A stretch of DNA of 64,000 nt, taken from positions 1,054,001 to 1,118,000 of the forward strand of contig NZ_NESP01000001.1 in NCBI RefSeq assembly GCF_003063475.1. The letters run 5' to 3'. This document shows, piece by piece, positions 1 through 9,417 of this stretch. The position numbers and the translations under genes were made by a program. This stretch comes from Limnohabitans curvus (lineage in GTDB: Bacteria > Pseudomonadota > Gammaproteobacteria > Burkholderiales > Burkholderiaceae_C). A model generated the notes under the pieces. That model did no database searches. It had not been told where the DNA came from and worked only from the letters and a program-made list of their open reading frames with translations. Positions within the stretch are counted from its first letter, which is position 1, and the number at the start of each line of letters is the position of its first letter.

Positions 1-1
1 C

Positions 2-511
2 GCTGCGATTTACAGCAGTGACTTGGTGCGCGCTTTTGAAACTGCACAAGCCATCGCGCAAAGTCACACACGCGCCACCCAGCTTTCAGTGGTCGGGCAC
101 ACCGGTTTGCGCGAGCGCCACTTTGGGCACTTGCAAGGTCAAACCTGGGCAGAAATTGAAAGTGGTTGGCCTGGAGACGCCAAGCTTTGGCGTGGACGTG
201 ACCCACATTGGTCGCCCTTGGGAGGCGAGTCACTCACGGCCGTGCGCGAACGCATTGCAAGCTGCGTGGCGGAACTGGCCTGTCAACATCTCGGTGAACA
301 AATCGTGTTGGTCGCGCATGGCGGCGTGATGGACGCACTGTACCGCTTGGCTACCAACCAACCGGTGGAAGCCCCGCGCACGTGGCACTTGGGCAATGCC
401 GCCGTCAACCGTTTGCTATGGACGCCTCAGGGCTTGAGCCTCGTGGGCTGGGGCGATGTGTCGCACTTTGACAATGCACACGGCTCACCGCGCGACGAGA
501 CCACCACTTAA
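2..511 (+). CDS. histidine phosphatase family protein (5' end outside window)
   Basis: This is the C-terminal part of a phosphoglycerate-mutase-like histidine phosphatase. The frame is open to the left edge, and the first visible residues read IYSSDLVRAFETA. That is the family's conserved SSD-x-RA-x-ETA segment, which follows the catalytic RHG motif, so the RHG lies outside the window. The second catalytic histidine is in VLVAHGGVMDALYR. Members remove phosphate from small metabolites such as phosphoglycerates, cobalamin precursors or sugar phosphates, and the substrate cannot be read from this fragment. It converges on ruvB with only 9 bases between the stop codons and no visible terminator. 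Confidence 0.85.
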   Translation, partial: AAIYSSDLVRAFETAQAIAQSHTRATQLSVVGHTGLRERHFGHLQGQTWAEIESGWPGDAKLWRGRDPHWSPLGGESLTAVRERIASCVAELACQHLGEQIVLVAHGGVMDALYRLATNQPVEAPRTWHLGNAAVNRLLWTPQGLSLVGWGDVSHFDNAHGSPRDETTT

Positions 512-520
512 AACGCTGAC

Positions 521-1573
521 TTAATCGGCGGACACGTCGCCAATCGCCTTGGGCGGCGTAACCCCCAAGTGACGATAGGCCGCCAACGTGGCCATGCGGC
601 CTCGTGGTGTGCGTTGCAAAAAACCTTGCTGAATCAGATACGGCTCAATCACGTCTTCAATGGTGTCGCGCTCTTCGCCGATGCTGGCGGCAATGTTGTC
701 TAGACCCACGGGGCCGCCGTCAAAACGGTGAATCACCGCCTCTAACAATTTGCGGTCCATCAAGTCAAAGCCTTGGGGATCCACATCCAACATGGCCAAT
801 GCGCGTTTGGCAATGTCTTCGGTGATGCGGCCTGTGCCCTTCACATCGGCATAGTCGCGCACGCGGCGCAGCAAGCGGTTGGCAATGCGTGGCGTGCCAC
901 GTGAACGACGCGCAATCTCAAAACCACCTTCCACATCCATCGGCGTGTCCAGCAAGCCCGCGCTGCGCACCACGATGCGTTGCAACTCTTCAGCCGTATA
1001 AAACTCCAAACGCGACACAATGCCAAAGCGGTCGCGCAGTGGGTTGGTCAACATGCCTGCGCGTGTGGTGGCGCCCACCAAGGTGAAGGGCTGCAAATCA
1101 AGCTTGATGCTGCGCGCCGCTGGACCTTCACCAATCATGATGTCGATTTGGTAGTCCTCCAACGCGGGATACAAAATCTCTTCCACCACAGGCGAGAGAC
1201 GGTGAATTTCGTCGATGAACAACACATCGTTTTTCTCAAGGCCGGTCAGCAGCGCCGCCAAGTCTTTGGGCTTTTCCAACACAGGGCCACTGGTGGAACG
1301 CAAGTTCACACCCAGCTCTTGCGCAATGATGTGGCTCAGTGTGGTCTTACCCAAACCGGGTGGGCCAAACAGCAACACGTGGTCGAGCGCTTCGTTGCGC
1401 ATCTTGGCCGCACCAATGAAGATTTCAAGCTGCTCGCGCACCTTCATTTGGCCCACGTACTCTTGCAGCAGCTTGGGGCGCAAGGCGCGTTCAATCGCTT
1501 CTTCGTTGGGCGACACGGGCGCGGCAGACACCACACGTGGCGTAGGGGCGAAGTCGTCAGTTTGAATGCTCAT
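521..1573 (-). CDS. ruvB: Holliday junction branch migration helicase RuvB
   Basis: RuvB is the hexameric AAA+ motor that drives RuvA-bound Holliday junctions during recombinational repair. The protein has 350 residues, close to the usual length. Walker A GPPGLGKT lies at residues 70-77, Walker B/DEIH at about 118-124, and the sensor stretch [15 protein letters not shown] follows. The C-terminal winged helix includes [11 protein letters not shown] and RTPRGR. The N-terminus has a short extra tail before the AAA+ core. It lies 3 bases downstream of ruvA and is surely cotranscribed with it. ruvC is not adjacent. Confidence 0.98.
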   Translation of the reverse strand: MSIQTDDFAPTPRVVSAAPVSPNEEAIERALRPKLLQEYVGQMKVREQLEIFIGAAKMRNEALDHVLLFGPPGLGKTTLSHIIAQELGVNLRSTSGPVLEKPKDLAALLTGLEKNDVLFIDEIHRLSPVVEEILYPALEDYQIDIMIGEGPAARSIKLDLQPFTLVGATTRAGMLTNPLRDRFGIVSRLEFYTAEELQRIVVRSAGLLDTPMDVEGGFEIARRSRGTPRIANRLLRRVRDYADVKGTGRITEDIAKRALAMLDVDPQGFDLMDRKLLEAVIHRFDGGPVGLDNIAASIGEERDTIEDVIEPYLIQQGFLQRTPRGRMATLAAYRHLGVTPPKAIGDVSAD

Positions 1574-1576
1574 GGT

Positions 1577-2149
1577 TTATTTGGCCAACGATTTCAAAGC
1601 CAGTTTGATGCCATCGCTCACACCCACATCGGCGGGCAAGACCTTGAGTGCAGCAGCGGCTTCTTTGTCGTTGTAACCCAGCGCCAGCAAGGCTTGCAAG
1701 ATGTCGCTTTGATGGTCGGGTGCAGAAAACATATTGGGGCCAAGGTCTGCGCCCAGCTTGCCTTTGAGCTCCAAGAGCAAACGCTCTGCCGTTTTTTTGC
1801 CAATCCCTGGCACTTTGGTAAGACGCGCCGCATCTTGGTCAGACACCGCACGCGCCAACTCGTCGGCACTCAAGCCACTCAAGATGCCAAGGGCCATGCG
1901 GGGCCCAACGCCTGAGATTTTGATGAGCAAGCGAAACGTGGCACGCTCAGAAGCAGTGCCAAAACCAAACAAAATTTGGGCGTCTTCGCGCACCACAAAG
2001 TGCGTCAGCAACGACACTTTTTCGCCAGTGGCAGGTAGGTTGTAAAACGTGCTCATGGGCACATCGACTTCGTAGCCCACGCCGTTGCAGTCCACCAAAA
2101 CTTGGGGTGGATTTTTCTCGCTGAGGATGCCTGTTAACTTGCCTATCAT
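1577..2149 (-). CDS. ruvA: Holliday junction DNA-binding protein RuvA
   Basis: RuvA is the tetrameric protein that binds the four-way junction and loads RuvB. The protein has 190 residues. The N-terminal OB fold starts MIGKLTGIL, and the two helix-hairpin-helix motifs are [13 protein letters not shown] and [17 protein letters not shown]. The C-terminal RuvB-binding domain contains [12 protein letters not shown]. It is the first gene of ruvA-ruvB. Its start codon is only 27 bases from the start of the divergent phoH gene, so the two promoters must overlap the neighbouring coding sequence. Confidence 0.98.
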   Translation of the reverse strand: MIGKLTGILSEKNPPQVLVDCNGVGYEVDVPMSTFYNLPATGEKVSLLTHFVVREDAQILFGFGTASERATFRLLIKISGVGPRMALGILSGLSADELARAVSDQDAARLTKVPGIGKKTAERLLLELKGKLGADLGPNMFSAPDHQSDILQALLALGYNDKEAAAALKVLPADVGVSDGIKLALKSLAK

Positions 2150-2176
2150 TGGGGGACCTTTTTAGGGATTATCGAC

Positions 2177-3136
2177 TTGATTCTTCGCCACACCTTCACC
2201 CCGCATAACAACACCCGTTTGTCGCATCTGTGCGGCCCTACCGACGAGCATTTGCGCACCATCGAACTGGCCTTGGACGTGAAAATCGCCCACCGCCACG
2301 AACAGTTCAAGGTGGACGGCCACAAAGCCAAAGCCACCCGCGCCCTGGAGGTGCTGCAAGCCTTGTACGAGCGCGCAGCCAAAGCCATCCCCCCCGAACA
2401 AGTGCAGCTCATGCTCGCGGGTGACAGTGCGATGGAGGAAGAGAACGTCCCCACGCTGCAAACCCGCCGCACCGATTTGCGCGCACGCACGCCCACACAG
2501 GCGGCCTACCTCGACAACATTGCTGCGCACGACATCAGCTTTGGCATTGGCCCTGCGGGCACGGGCAAAACCTATTTGGCCGTGGCCTGCGCCGTGGATG
2601 CGCTAGAACGCAGTGCTGTGCAACGCATTGTTTTGACACGCCCCGCCGTGGAAGCCGGCGAAAAACTGGGGTTCTTGCCAGGCGACTTGGGCCAAAAAGT
2701 CGATCCGTATTTGCGCCCCTTGTATGACGCGTTGTATGACCTGATGGGCTATGACCGCGTGCAAAAAGCGTTTGAGCGCAATGCGATTGAAATTGCACCG
2801 CTCGCCTTCATGCGCGGCCGCACGCTCAACAACGCTTTTGTCATCTTGGACGAGGCGCAAAACACGACGCCCGAGCAAATGAAGATGTTCCTCACCCGCA
2901 TTGGTTTTGGTGCCAAAGCGGTGGTCACGGGGGATGTGAGCCAAATTGACTTACCCAAGGGTCAGCTCAGCGGCTTGATTGATGCAGAGCGCGTGTTGAA
3001 ACGCGTCAAAGGCATCTCGGTCACTCGCTTCACCAGCGCTGATGTGGTGCGTCACCCACTGGTGGCCCGCATCGTGGATGCCTATGACGCACAGCGCACG
3101 GCCACCACCGGCGCCCCTTCACGCAAACAATCTTAA
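2177..3136 (+). CDS. PhoH family ATPase
   Basis: This is a PhoH-like P-loop ATPase of 319 residues, a family tied to RNA metabolism and commonly encoded beside ybeY. Walker A GPAGTGKT lies at about residues 125-132. FVILDEAQNTTPEQMKMFLTRIG is Walker B, and VVTGDVSQIDLP follows. A KH-like N-terminal region precedes the core. The chosen start is TTG at 2177, with AGGG about nine bases upstream. No ATG in this frame fits better without losing the conserved N-terminus. Four bases separate its stop from the ybeY ATG. Confidence 0.93.
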   Translation: MILRHTFTPHNNTRLSHLCGPTDEHLRTIELALDVKIAHRHEQFKVDGHKAKATRALEVLQALYERAAKAIPPEQVQLMLAGDSAMEEENVPTLQTRRTDLRARTPTQAAYLDNIAAHDISFGIGPAGTGKTYLAVACAVDALERSAVQRIVLTRPAVEAGEKLGFLPGDLGQKVDPYLRPLYDALYDLMGYDRVQKAFERNAIEIAPLAFMRGRTLNNAFVILDEAQNTTPEQMKMFLTRIGFGAKAVVTGDVSQIDLPKGQLSGLIDAERVLKRVKGISVTRFTSADVVRHPLVARIVDAYDAQRTATTGAPSRKQS

Positions 3137-3140
3137 AAAC

Positions 3141-3593
3141 ATGGCCCTGCCCACCTTAGACCTCACCCTGCAATTTGGCGATGTGCCCTACGCAGCGCGT
3201 CACCGCGCGGCATTGCCCCGCGCTTTTGTGAACCGTTGCATCCGCCACGCGTTGGCACATGACGCAGAAATGACCGTGCGCATCGTCAACGCTGAAGAAG
3301 GCCAAGCCTTGAACAGCAGCTATCGCAAAAAAGACTACGCCACCAATGTCTTGACGTTTGACTATGCACAAGCCCCTATGGTGATGGCCGATCTCGTGCT
3401 GTGCGCCCCCGTCGTGGCACGCGAAGCCAAAGAGCAAGGCAAGTCGCTGCAAGAACACTACGCCCATTTGTTGATTCACGGTGCGCTACACGCCCAAGGG
3501 TACGACCACGAGACCTCTGAGGCCGACGCCAATGAAATGGAAACACTTGAGATGTTCATCATGGCAGCCCTCGGCCTGCCTTGCCCTTATTGA
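3141..3593 (+). CDS. ybeY: endoribonuclease YbeY (rRNA maturation factor)
   Basis: YbeY is the zinc-dependent RNase for 16S rRNA 3'-end maturation and ribosome quality control. The ATG at 3141 gives 150 residues, the usual size. An upstream extension inside phoH (from 3042) is rejected because MALPTLDLTL begins the family's N-terminus. The zinc-binding signature HGALHAQGYDH lies at residues 113-123, with H113, H117 and H123 as ligands. TNVLTFDY is the conserved central strand. phoH-ybeY is a conserved pair. The next gene's probable ATG lies 17 bases after this stop. Confidence 0.96.
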   Translation: MALPTLDLTLQFGDVPYAARHRAALPRAFVNRCIRHALAHDAEMTVRIVNAEEGQALNSSYRKKDYATNVLTFDYAQAPMVMADLVLCAPVVAREAKEQGKSLQEHYAHLLIHGALHAQGYDHETSEADANEMETLEMFIMAALGLPCPY

Positions 3594-3610
3594 TTGACCA
3601 CGCTGCTCAC

Positions 3611-5152
3611 ATGAACGCACCGCTTTCTCCGTCACTGATTCGTTTGCTGCTATGGACTGGCGTGTTGTCGCTCTTGGTCCGCACATGGATTGGCGTGACA
3701 TTCCCTATCACCGGCGATGAAGCGTATTTCTATTGGTGGGGTGTTTATCCCGACTGGGGCTATTACGACCACCCGCCCATGGCCGGCTGGGCCATTGCTG
3801 CCATGCTGAAATTGTTTGGTGATACCACGTTTGCCATGCGGATTCCCGCCCTGTTGTTGCCGACGGCTTTGGGGGCTGCTTTGTGGTGGGGGTTCTCGAA
3901 CGTGGACCGCGAGAAAACAGCTTGGGCCATTGTGTTGTTCTGGCTCACGCCCATCAACTGGCTGAATGCGCTCATCACCACCGATACGCCTTTGATTTTT
4001 TGGTCCGTGTTGTCCATCTGCGCTTTGGTTCGTGCCGAGCAACGCGCGCATCAAGACCGCAACACTTACGCGCTACACGCCTTGAGCGGCTTATTTTTAG
4101 GTCTTGGATTTCTGTCCAAATACTTTGCAGTCGTGATCGGCTTCGCGTATTTTGTGTACTTCATGGCATTCCGCCGCGAACGCTGGTTGGGTTTGGCGCT
4201 GTTGGTTCTGGCGGCCACACCAGGCCCACTGGTTAACCTGTGGTGGAACATGGGCCACGGATGGGCCAACATCATGTTCAACGTCTACAACCGCAACCAA
4301 GGCGAAGTGTTTGCATGGCATAAACCTGCGCTGTATCTGCTGACGTGGGCATATCTACTCACGCCAGGGTTTGTGTGGTTTGCATGGAAAGAGCGCACGG
4401 CGATGGTGGCGTTCACGCGTCAACACAAATTACTGGCCACACTCATCGTTGTGCCACTGGCATTCTTTGCACTCATCGCCCTCAAAAAAGTGGTGGGTTT
4501 GCATTGGGTGCTCAACTTCTACCCCTTGTTCTTTGCGTGGCTCGCGTTTGCGTTACCCCTTGCGCAAATCAAACGCACCAGCCAATGGATGGCGGTGTTC
4601 TTAGGCGTGCATCTGGTCGCATTGGCGGCGATGTACAGCACACAACTCTCTGACTGGAAAAGCGTCAAGATTTACCCGGAGATTGTGCGCAGCTACCGCA
4701 CACAAGAACTGTTGGCACAGGTGCAAGCACCCAACACGGTGCTGATGGCCACGTCGTACACACCCGCCTCCATCTACGGTCAAACACTCAAAACTTATGT
4801 GCCTGTGTTTGGCACAGGCAGCTTCCATGCGCGCCAAGACGATTTGTTAGTGAATTTCGCAGACTTTGACGGCAAGACCGTACGCATCATTGGGTTTAGC
4901 CTGCCCAACTTAGACGCGTACCGCGCTTACTTTGACAGCGTGTCGCTCATCACGGTGTCGCAAGACGGCGTGCCGTTTTATGCTGTTGAGGGGCAAAACT
5001 TCAAGTGGGCGGTCTACCGTGACACGGTGCTCAAAGACATCTTTCAAACGCGCCACCAAATTCCCTCATGGTTGCCCATGACAGGGTGCCCCTTCTGTCA
5101 GCACTACTGTGGCGAAGTACGCTGCAGCAACTTGAGCGACTCAGCAGACTGA
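3611..5152 (+). CDS. glycosyltransferase family 39 (ArnT/PMT-like) membrane protein
   Basis: This is a polytopic inner-membrane glycosyltransferase of about 513 residues. The GT39-type loop after the first membrane segment reads ITGDEAYFYWWGVYPDWGYYDHPPM, with the acidic pair DE as the expected catalytic or metal-binding site. About ten hydrophobic segments follow, up to residue ~360, then a soluble C-terminal domain. Relatives transfer sugars from polyprenyl-phosphate donors to lipid A, protein or glycan acceptors, and the acceptor here is unknown. ATG at 3611 is preferred over TTG at 3581, which would overlap ybeY. The C-terminal tail contains four cysteines (CPFCQHYCGEVRC), an unusual possible metal-binding end. 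Confidence 0.8.
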   Translation: MNAPLSPSLIRLLLWTGVLSLLVRTWIGVTFPITGDEAYFYWWGVYPDWGYYDHPPMAGWAIAAMLKLFGDTTFAMRIPALLLPTALGAALWWGFSNVDREKTAWAIVLFWLTPINWLNALITTDTPLIFWSVLSICALVRAEQRAHQDRNTYALHALSGLFLGLGFLSKYFAVVIGFAYFVYFMAFRRERWLGLALLVLAATPGPLVNLWWNMGHGWANIMFNVYNRNQGEVFAWHKPALYLLTWAYLLTPGFVWFAWKERTAMVAFTRQHKLLATLIVVPLAFFALIALKKVVGLHWVLNFYPLFFAWLAFALPLAQIKRTSQWMAVFLGVHLVALAAMYSTQLSDWKSVKIYPEIVRSYRTQELLAQVQAPNTVLMATSYTPASIYGQTLKTYVPVFGTGSFHARQDDLLVNFADFDGKTVRIIGFSLPNLDAYRAYFDSVSLITVSQDGVPFYAVEGQNFKWAVYRDTVLKDIFQTRHQIPSWLPMTGCPFCQHYCGEVRCSNLSDSAD

Positions 5153-5186
5153 GCCGCGCTTGCGTGTGTCGGCACGCAGAGTCAAG

Positions 5187-6599
5187 TCAGCGCCCAGAAG
5201 CGTCTTCGAGTAAACGGACCTTCACCGTTTTACCTTTGACACGGCCCTCGCTCAAACGCTTGACCGCTTCACGTGCAATGCTGCGCGCCACCGCCACATA
5301 GGTAGAGAACTCATTCACATTGATCTTGCCCACTTGCTCTTTGGCAAAGCCAGCATCACCGGTGAGCGCACCCAACACATCACCGGCACGAATCTTTTCT
5401 TTGCGGCCACCCACAATTTGCAGCGTCGCCATGGGCGGCTGCAAGATGCCGCCTGCGGCTGGCGCGAGGCTGCTGAGCGGTGCCCATGTGGACTCGCGGT
5501 TTTGCAACTGTTCAATCTTGCCCACGTTGCCCATCTCGTCCATGCTGGCGAGTGACAACGCCAAGCCTTCGGCATCGCCACGACCTGTGCGGCCAATGCG
5601 GTGGATGTGCACCTCAGGGTCAGGTGTCACGTCCACGTTGATGACGGCTTCTAAATTCGCTACATCCAAGCCACGCGCAGCCACATCGGTGGCCACCAAC
5701 ACCGAGCAACTGCGGTTGGCAAACTGCACCAACACTTGGTCACGCTCGCGTTGTTCAAGTTCACCAAACAAGGCCAAAGCGCTGAAGCCTTGCGCTTGCA
5801 GCACCGTCACCAAATCGCGGCATTGCTGTTTGGTGTTGCAAAAAGCCAGCGTGGATTCAGGGCGGAAATGGTTGAGCAGTTGCGACACAGCATGCAGGCG
5901 CTCGTTGTTACTCACTTCATAAAAAATTTGTTTGATTTTTTGTGCGTCGTGTTGCGCTTGCACCTTCACAGTTTGCGGCTCACGCATGAATTGCGAGGCG
6001 AGCTTGGCAATGCCTTCGGGATAGGTGGCCGAGAACAACAAGGTTTGACGGTCTTTGGGGCATTGGCGCGCTACTTTGGCGATGTCGTCAAAAAAGCCCA
6101 TGTCCAACATGCGATCCGCCTCGTCAAGCACCAACATCTTCAAGCCTTGCAGGCTGAGCGAACCGCGCTCTAAGTGGTCCATGATGCGGCCGGGCGTGCC
6201 GACCACCACATGGGCACCGTGTTCGAGGCTGACCGTTTGCCCACGCAAGGCCACACCGCCACACAAAGTGACCACCTTGATGTTGCCCACCGCACGGGCC
6301 AAGCGGCGAATCTCTTGCGTCACTTGGTCAGCCAATTCGCGGGTGGGGCACAAGATCATGGCTTGCGCGTCGAACTGCGCAGGGTCGAGCTTTTCAACCA
6401 AGGGAATGCCAAAGGCGGCCGTCTTGCCGCTGCCCGTGCTGGCTTGGGCAATCAGGTCGCGGCCAGCCAAGGCCAAAGGCAAGCTCGCGGCTTGAATGGG
6501 GGTCATCTGGGTGTAACCCAGCTCCGTCAAGTTATCGAGTGTTGAGGCCGCGAGGCTCAGGGAAGCAAAGGTCGTAGCGGTATTTTTTAAATCGGTCAT
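5187..6599 (-). CDS. dbpA: ATP-dependent RNA helicase DbpA
   Basis: DbpA is a DEAD-box helicase acting in 50S subunit assembly, targeted to 23S rRNA hairpin 92. The protein has 470 residues. The Q motif is [16 protein letters not shown], motif I ASTGSGKT, motif [15 protein letters not shown], motif III SATYP, and motif [11 protein letters not shown]. The C-terminal 75 residues ([18 protein letters not shown] onward) are the DbpA-type RRM, which separates it from RhlE, SrmB and DeaD. Its ATG overlaps the dtd stop by four bases (ATGA); because this is the minus strand, dtd is downstream and translation is likely coupled. Confidence 0.95.
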   Translation of the reverse strand: MTDLKNTATTFASLSLAASTLDNLTELGYTQMTPIQAASLPLALAGRDLIAQASTGSGKTAAFGIPLVEKLDPAQFDAQAMILCPTRELADQVTQEIRRLARAVGNIKVVTLCGGVALRGQTVSLEHGAHVVVGTPGRIMDHLERGSLSLQGLKMLVLDEADRMLDMGFFDDIAKVARQCPKDRQTLLFSATYPEGIAKLASQFMREPQTVKVQAQHDAQKIKQIFYEVSNNERLHAVSQLLNHFRPESTLAFCNTKQQCRDLVTVLQAQGFSALALFGELEQRERDQVLVQFANRSCSVLVATDVAARGLDVANLEAVINVDVTPDPEVHIHRIGRTGRGDAEGLALSLASMDEMGNVGKIEQLQNRESTWAPLSSLAPAAGGILQPPMATLQIVGGRKEKIRAGDVLGALTGDAGFAKEQVGKINVNEFSTYVAVARSIAREAVKRLSEGRVKGKTVKVRLLEDASGR

Positions 6600-7042
6600 G
6601 CACCGATTATCGTGATTGGGATGGTCACGGGGCCATCGTTCACCAAATGCACTTTCATGTCGGCACCAAAGATGCCTGTTTGCACCTGTGGGTGCTGCGC
6701 TTTGGCTTGCGTCACAAACGCGTCGTACAAGCGGCGACCTTCATCGGCGGGGGCCGCACTGGTAAAGCTGGGACGCGTGCCGCTGCTGGTGTCTGCGGCT
6801 AAGGTGAACTGGCTCACCACCAACAAACCACCGTTCACATCGGTCACGCTGCGGTTCATCTTGCCTGCCTCGTCGTAGAACACCCGCAGCTTCAAAATTT
6901 TGTCGAGCATTTTTTGGCCCACTGCTTCGGTGTCGCCTTTCTCGGCGCAAAGCAGTACCAGCAGGCCTTGTGCAATCTCACCGACCGTTTGGCCGTCCAC
7001 CACCACACGGGCCTCGCTCACGCGTTGTAAGACAGCTTTCAT
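6596..7042 (-). CDS. dtd: D-aminoacyl-tRNA deacylase
   Basis: Dtd hydrolyses D-amino acids wrongly attached to tRNA, and also glycyl-tRNA(Ala). The protein has 148 residues from ATG at 7042 ([13 protein letters not shown]). A longer reading from 7072 adds ten residues without family support. The active-site segment is [12 protein letters not shown], and the Gly-cisPro segment with the C-terminal end reads [10 protein letters not shown]. It lies 51 bases from the cation exporter gene on the same strand. Confidence 0.96.
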   Translation of the reverse strand: MKAVLQRVSEARVVVDGQTVGEIAQGLLVLLCAEKGDTEAVGQKMLDKILKLRVFYDEAGKMNRSVTDVNGGLLVVSQFTLAADTSSGTRPSFTSAAPADEGRRLYDAFVTQAKAQHPQVQTGIFGADMKVHLVNDGPVTIPITIIGA

Positions 7043-7093
7043 TTGTTTCTCTTTCTGAGGGCCTAGGTTCACAAACCCGGCATACCACGCGAC

Positions 7094-8041
7094 TTAGCGG
7101 ACGTCGAGCGGGTCATCCAGATGCGCTTCCACATCGTTGGGCAACAGCTGAATGGTGGCGCGCAAACCTGGCACCGCTTTCATCAACGATTGCTCCACAT
7201 TGGCACGAAACATCGCCGCATGGCCCAGCGTCCATTCAGCAGGCATGTGCATGTGCAAATCCACAAAGCGGCGTTGTCCAGCTTTGCGCGTCATGATGTG
7301 ATCGAAACGTACGAGGTGCGTGTGGTCGGCACCCACTTCTTCATGGGCCATCGACAGGTCGTGCAACACCTTGTTAATTTGCGCCAGCACCTCGGGCTCG
7401 ACGGCTTCATCCATCAGCCCTTGCGATGCACCCCAAATCAAATGCCAGCCTTCTTTCAGAATGTTCAGTGCCACGCCTATCGCGACCACCGCATCGAGCC
7501 ACAACCAGCCGCTGTAGCTGACCAGCGCAATGCCAACCACCACACCTGCCGAAGTCCACACATCCGTCACCAAGTGACGCGCATCCGCTTCCAGCGCAAT
7601 CGAGCGGTGTGTTTTGGCTGCACGAAACATGACCCAAGCCAACAAACCATTCAACGCAGAACTGGCGACCGACAAGGCCAAACCAAGACCCACTTGCTCT
7701 AAGGGTTGCGGGTCAAAGATGCGATGACCCGCTGCCCACATGATGCCCAATGCAGCCACCACGATGAGGATGCCTTCAAAGCCCGACGAAAAATACTCGG
7801 CCTTGTGGTGACCATAAGGATGGTCTTCGTCCGCAGGCATGGCCGCGACGGTAACCATCATCAAGCCAAAGATGGCACTGGCCAAGTTGACCAACGACTC
7901 CATCGCGTCTGACAACAAACCCACCGAATCGGTGAGGTGCCATGCCAAGGTTTTGAGTGCGATGGTGATGCACGCCACCACGACTGACGCCCAAAGCAAG
8001 CCTTTGGGCGAGAGCCATTTTTCAAGGGTTTGGGTGTTCAT
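7094..8041 (-). CDS. cation diffusion facilitator (CDF) family transporter
   Basis: This is a proton-coupled divalent-metal exporter of the inner membrane. The protein has 315 residues with about five or six membrane segments, followed by a cytoplasmic metal-binding domain. Typical CDF features are DAMESLVNLASA in segment II, DHPYGHHKAEYFSS after segment II/III, and EADARHLVTDVWTSAGVV in segment V. The C-terminal domain carries HLVRFDHIMTRKAGQRRFVDLHMHMP. The metal (Zn, Fe, Mn or Co) cannot be fixed from sequence alone. Confidence 0.93.
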   Translation of the reverse strand: MNTQTLEKWLSPKGLLWASVVVACITIALKTLAWHLTDSVGLLSDAMESLVNLASAIFGLMMVTVAAMPADEDHPYGHHKAEYFSSGFEGILIVVAALGIMWAAGHRIFDPQPLEQVGLGLALSVASSALNGLLAWVMFRAAKTHRSIALEADARHLVTDVWTSAGVVVGIALVSYSGWLWLDAVVAIGVALNILKEGWHLIWGASQGLMDEAVEPEVLAQINKVLHDLSMAHEEVGADHTHLVRFDHIMTRKAGQRRFVDLHMHMPAEWTLGHAAMFRANVEQSLMKAVPGLRATIQLLPNDVEAHLDDPLDVR

Positions 8042-8064
8042 GCGTGCAGTCTAATGGCGTCCGA

Positions 8065-9297
8065 TTAAGTCAATGTGACACGCGCAAATTTGCGCTTGCC
8101 CACTTGCACCACAAACGTTCCGACGTCGAGCTTCAAGCCTTTGTCGCTCACCACGCTGGAGTCCACACGCACACCACCGCCGTCAATCAAACGGTTGGCT
8201 TCGCTACTGGAAGGTGCCAATCCGGCGGCTTTGAGCAAAGCACCAATGCCCATGGGCGCACCGCTGAGCAACACCTCTGGAATTTCATCGGGCACACCGC
8301 CTTTGCTGCGGTTGATGAAGTCTTGTTCTGCCGCTTCCGCCGCAGCTGCCCCGTGAAAACGTGCGGTGATTTCTTTGGCCAACGCCACCTTGGCGTCTTT
8401 GGGGTTGCGGCCGCCTTCGATCTCTTTTTTCAAGGCTTCGATGTCAGCCATCGACTTGAATGACAGCAAGGTGTACCAGCGCCACATCAGTACGTCCGAG
8501 ATGGACAACACTTTGGCAAACATGGTGTTGGGCTCTTCGCTGATACCGATGTAATTGTTCTTGGACTTGGACATTTTCTCAACGCCGTCCAAACCTTCGA
8601 GCAAAGGCATGGTCAAGATGCACTGCGCTTCTTGGCCGTACTCAGCTTGCAAATGGCGACCCATGAGCAAGTTGAATTTTTGGTCGGTGCCGCCCAGCTC
8701 CAAATCAGACTTCAAGGCCACCGAGTCGTAGCCTTGCATCAGCGGGTACAAAAACTCATGCACGCTGATGGGCGTGTTGGCGTGAAAGCGGTCGTGAAAG
8801 TCGTTGCGCTCCATCATGCGCGCCACGGTGTACTTCGATGCCAACTGAATCATGCCCATCGAGCCCAGCGGGATGCACCATTCGCTGTTGTAGCGAATTT
8901 CGGTTTTGGCGGGGTCGAGCACCAACGAGGCTTGTTTGTAATACGTCTCGGCGTTCACCTTGATTTGCTCCGGCGTGAGCGGCGGGCGCGTGCTGTTGCG
9001 GCCTGAGGGGTCGCCAATCAAACTGGTGAAGTCGCCAATCAAGAAAATCACTTGATGCCCCAAGTCCTGCAACTGACGCATCTTGTTCAGCACCACCGTG
9101 TGGCCAATGTGAATGTCAGGGGCCGTTGGGTCCAAGCCCAATTTGATGCGCAGGGGTTGGCCCGTGGCTTCGGCGCGCGCGAGCTTTTTGACCCAAGCGT
9201 CTTCGGGAATCAGCTCTTCGCAGCCGCGCTTGGTCACAGCCAAGGCTTCGAGGACGCGATCGGTGACAGGGTGGTTTTGTAAAGATGCTTGATTCAT
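8065..9297 (-). CDS. tyrS: tyrosyl-tRNA synthetase
   Basis: TyrS charges tRNA-Tyr. It is a class I synthetase of 410 residues. The HIGH motif is HIGH itself at residues 63-66, and KMSKS lies at 241-245. The C-terminal S4-like RNA-binding domain starts near residue 345 ([13 protein letters not shown]). The exact HIGH and KMSKS spellings resemble the shorter TyrZ-type bacterial enzymes rather than E. coli TyrS. It lies 23 bases before the CDF gene and diverges from mepM across a 120-base gap. Confidence 0.97.
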   Translation of the reverse strand: MNQASLQNHPVTDRVLEALAVTKRGCEELIPEDAWVKKLARAEATGQPLRIKLGLDPTAPDIHIGHTVVLNKMRQLQDLGHQVIFLIGDFTSLIGDPSGRNSTRPPLTPEQIKVNAETYYKQASLVLDPAKTEIRYNSEWCIPLGSMGMIQLASKYTVARMMERNDFHDRFHANTPISVHEFLYPLMQGYDSVALKSDLELGGTDQKFNLLMGRHLQAEYGQEAQCILTMPLLEGLDGVEKMSKSKNNYIGISEEPNTMFAKVLSISDVLMWRWYTLLSFKSMADIEALKKEIEGGRNPKDAKVALAKEITARFHGAAAAEAAEQDFINRSKGGVPDEIPEVLLSGAPMGIGALLKAAGLAPSSSEANRLIDGGGVRVDSSVVSDKGLKLDVGTFVVQVGKRKFARVTLT

Positions 9298-9417
9298 AAG
9301 GATTTTTTACCGTGCAAGGTATACTCACCGGTTTGGTGTTTGAGCCTGATTTTAGAGGCCCAAACCTTGAGGCCCTGGGCTCAGTCCCCGCCTTTTACCT
9401 ACTGCCGGAGAAATACC

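Noticed and set aside
980..1915. 311-codon open frame on the plus strand across ruvB and ruvA
   Set aside because: Antisense to two conserved genes; no motif recognised.
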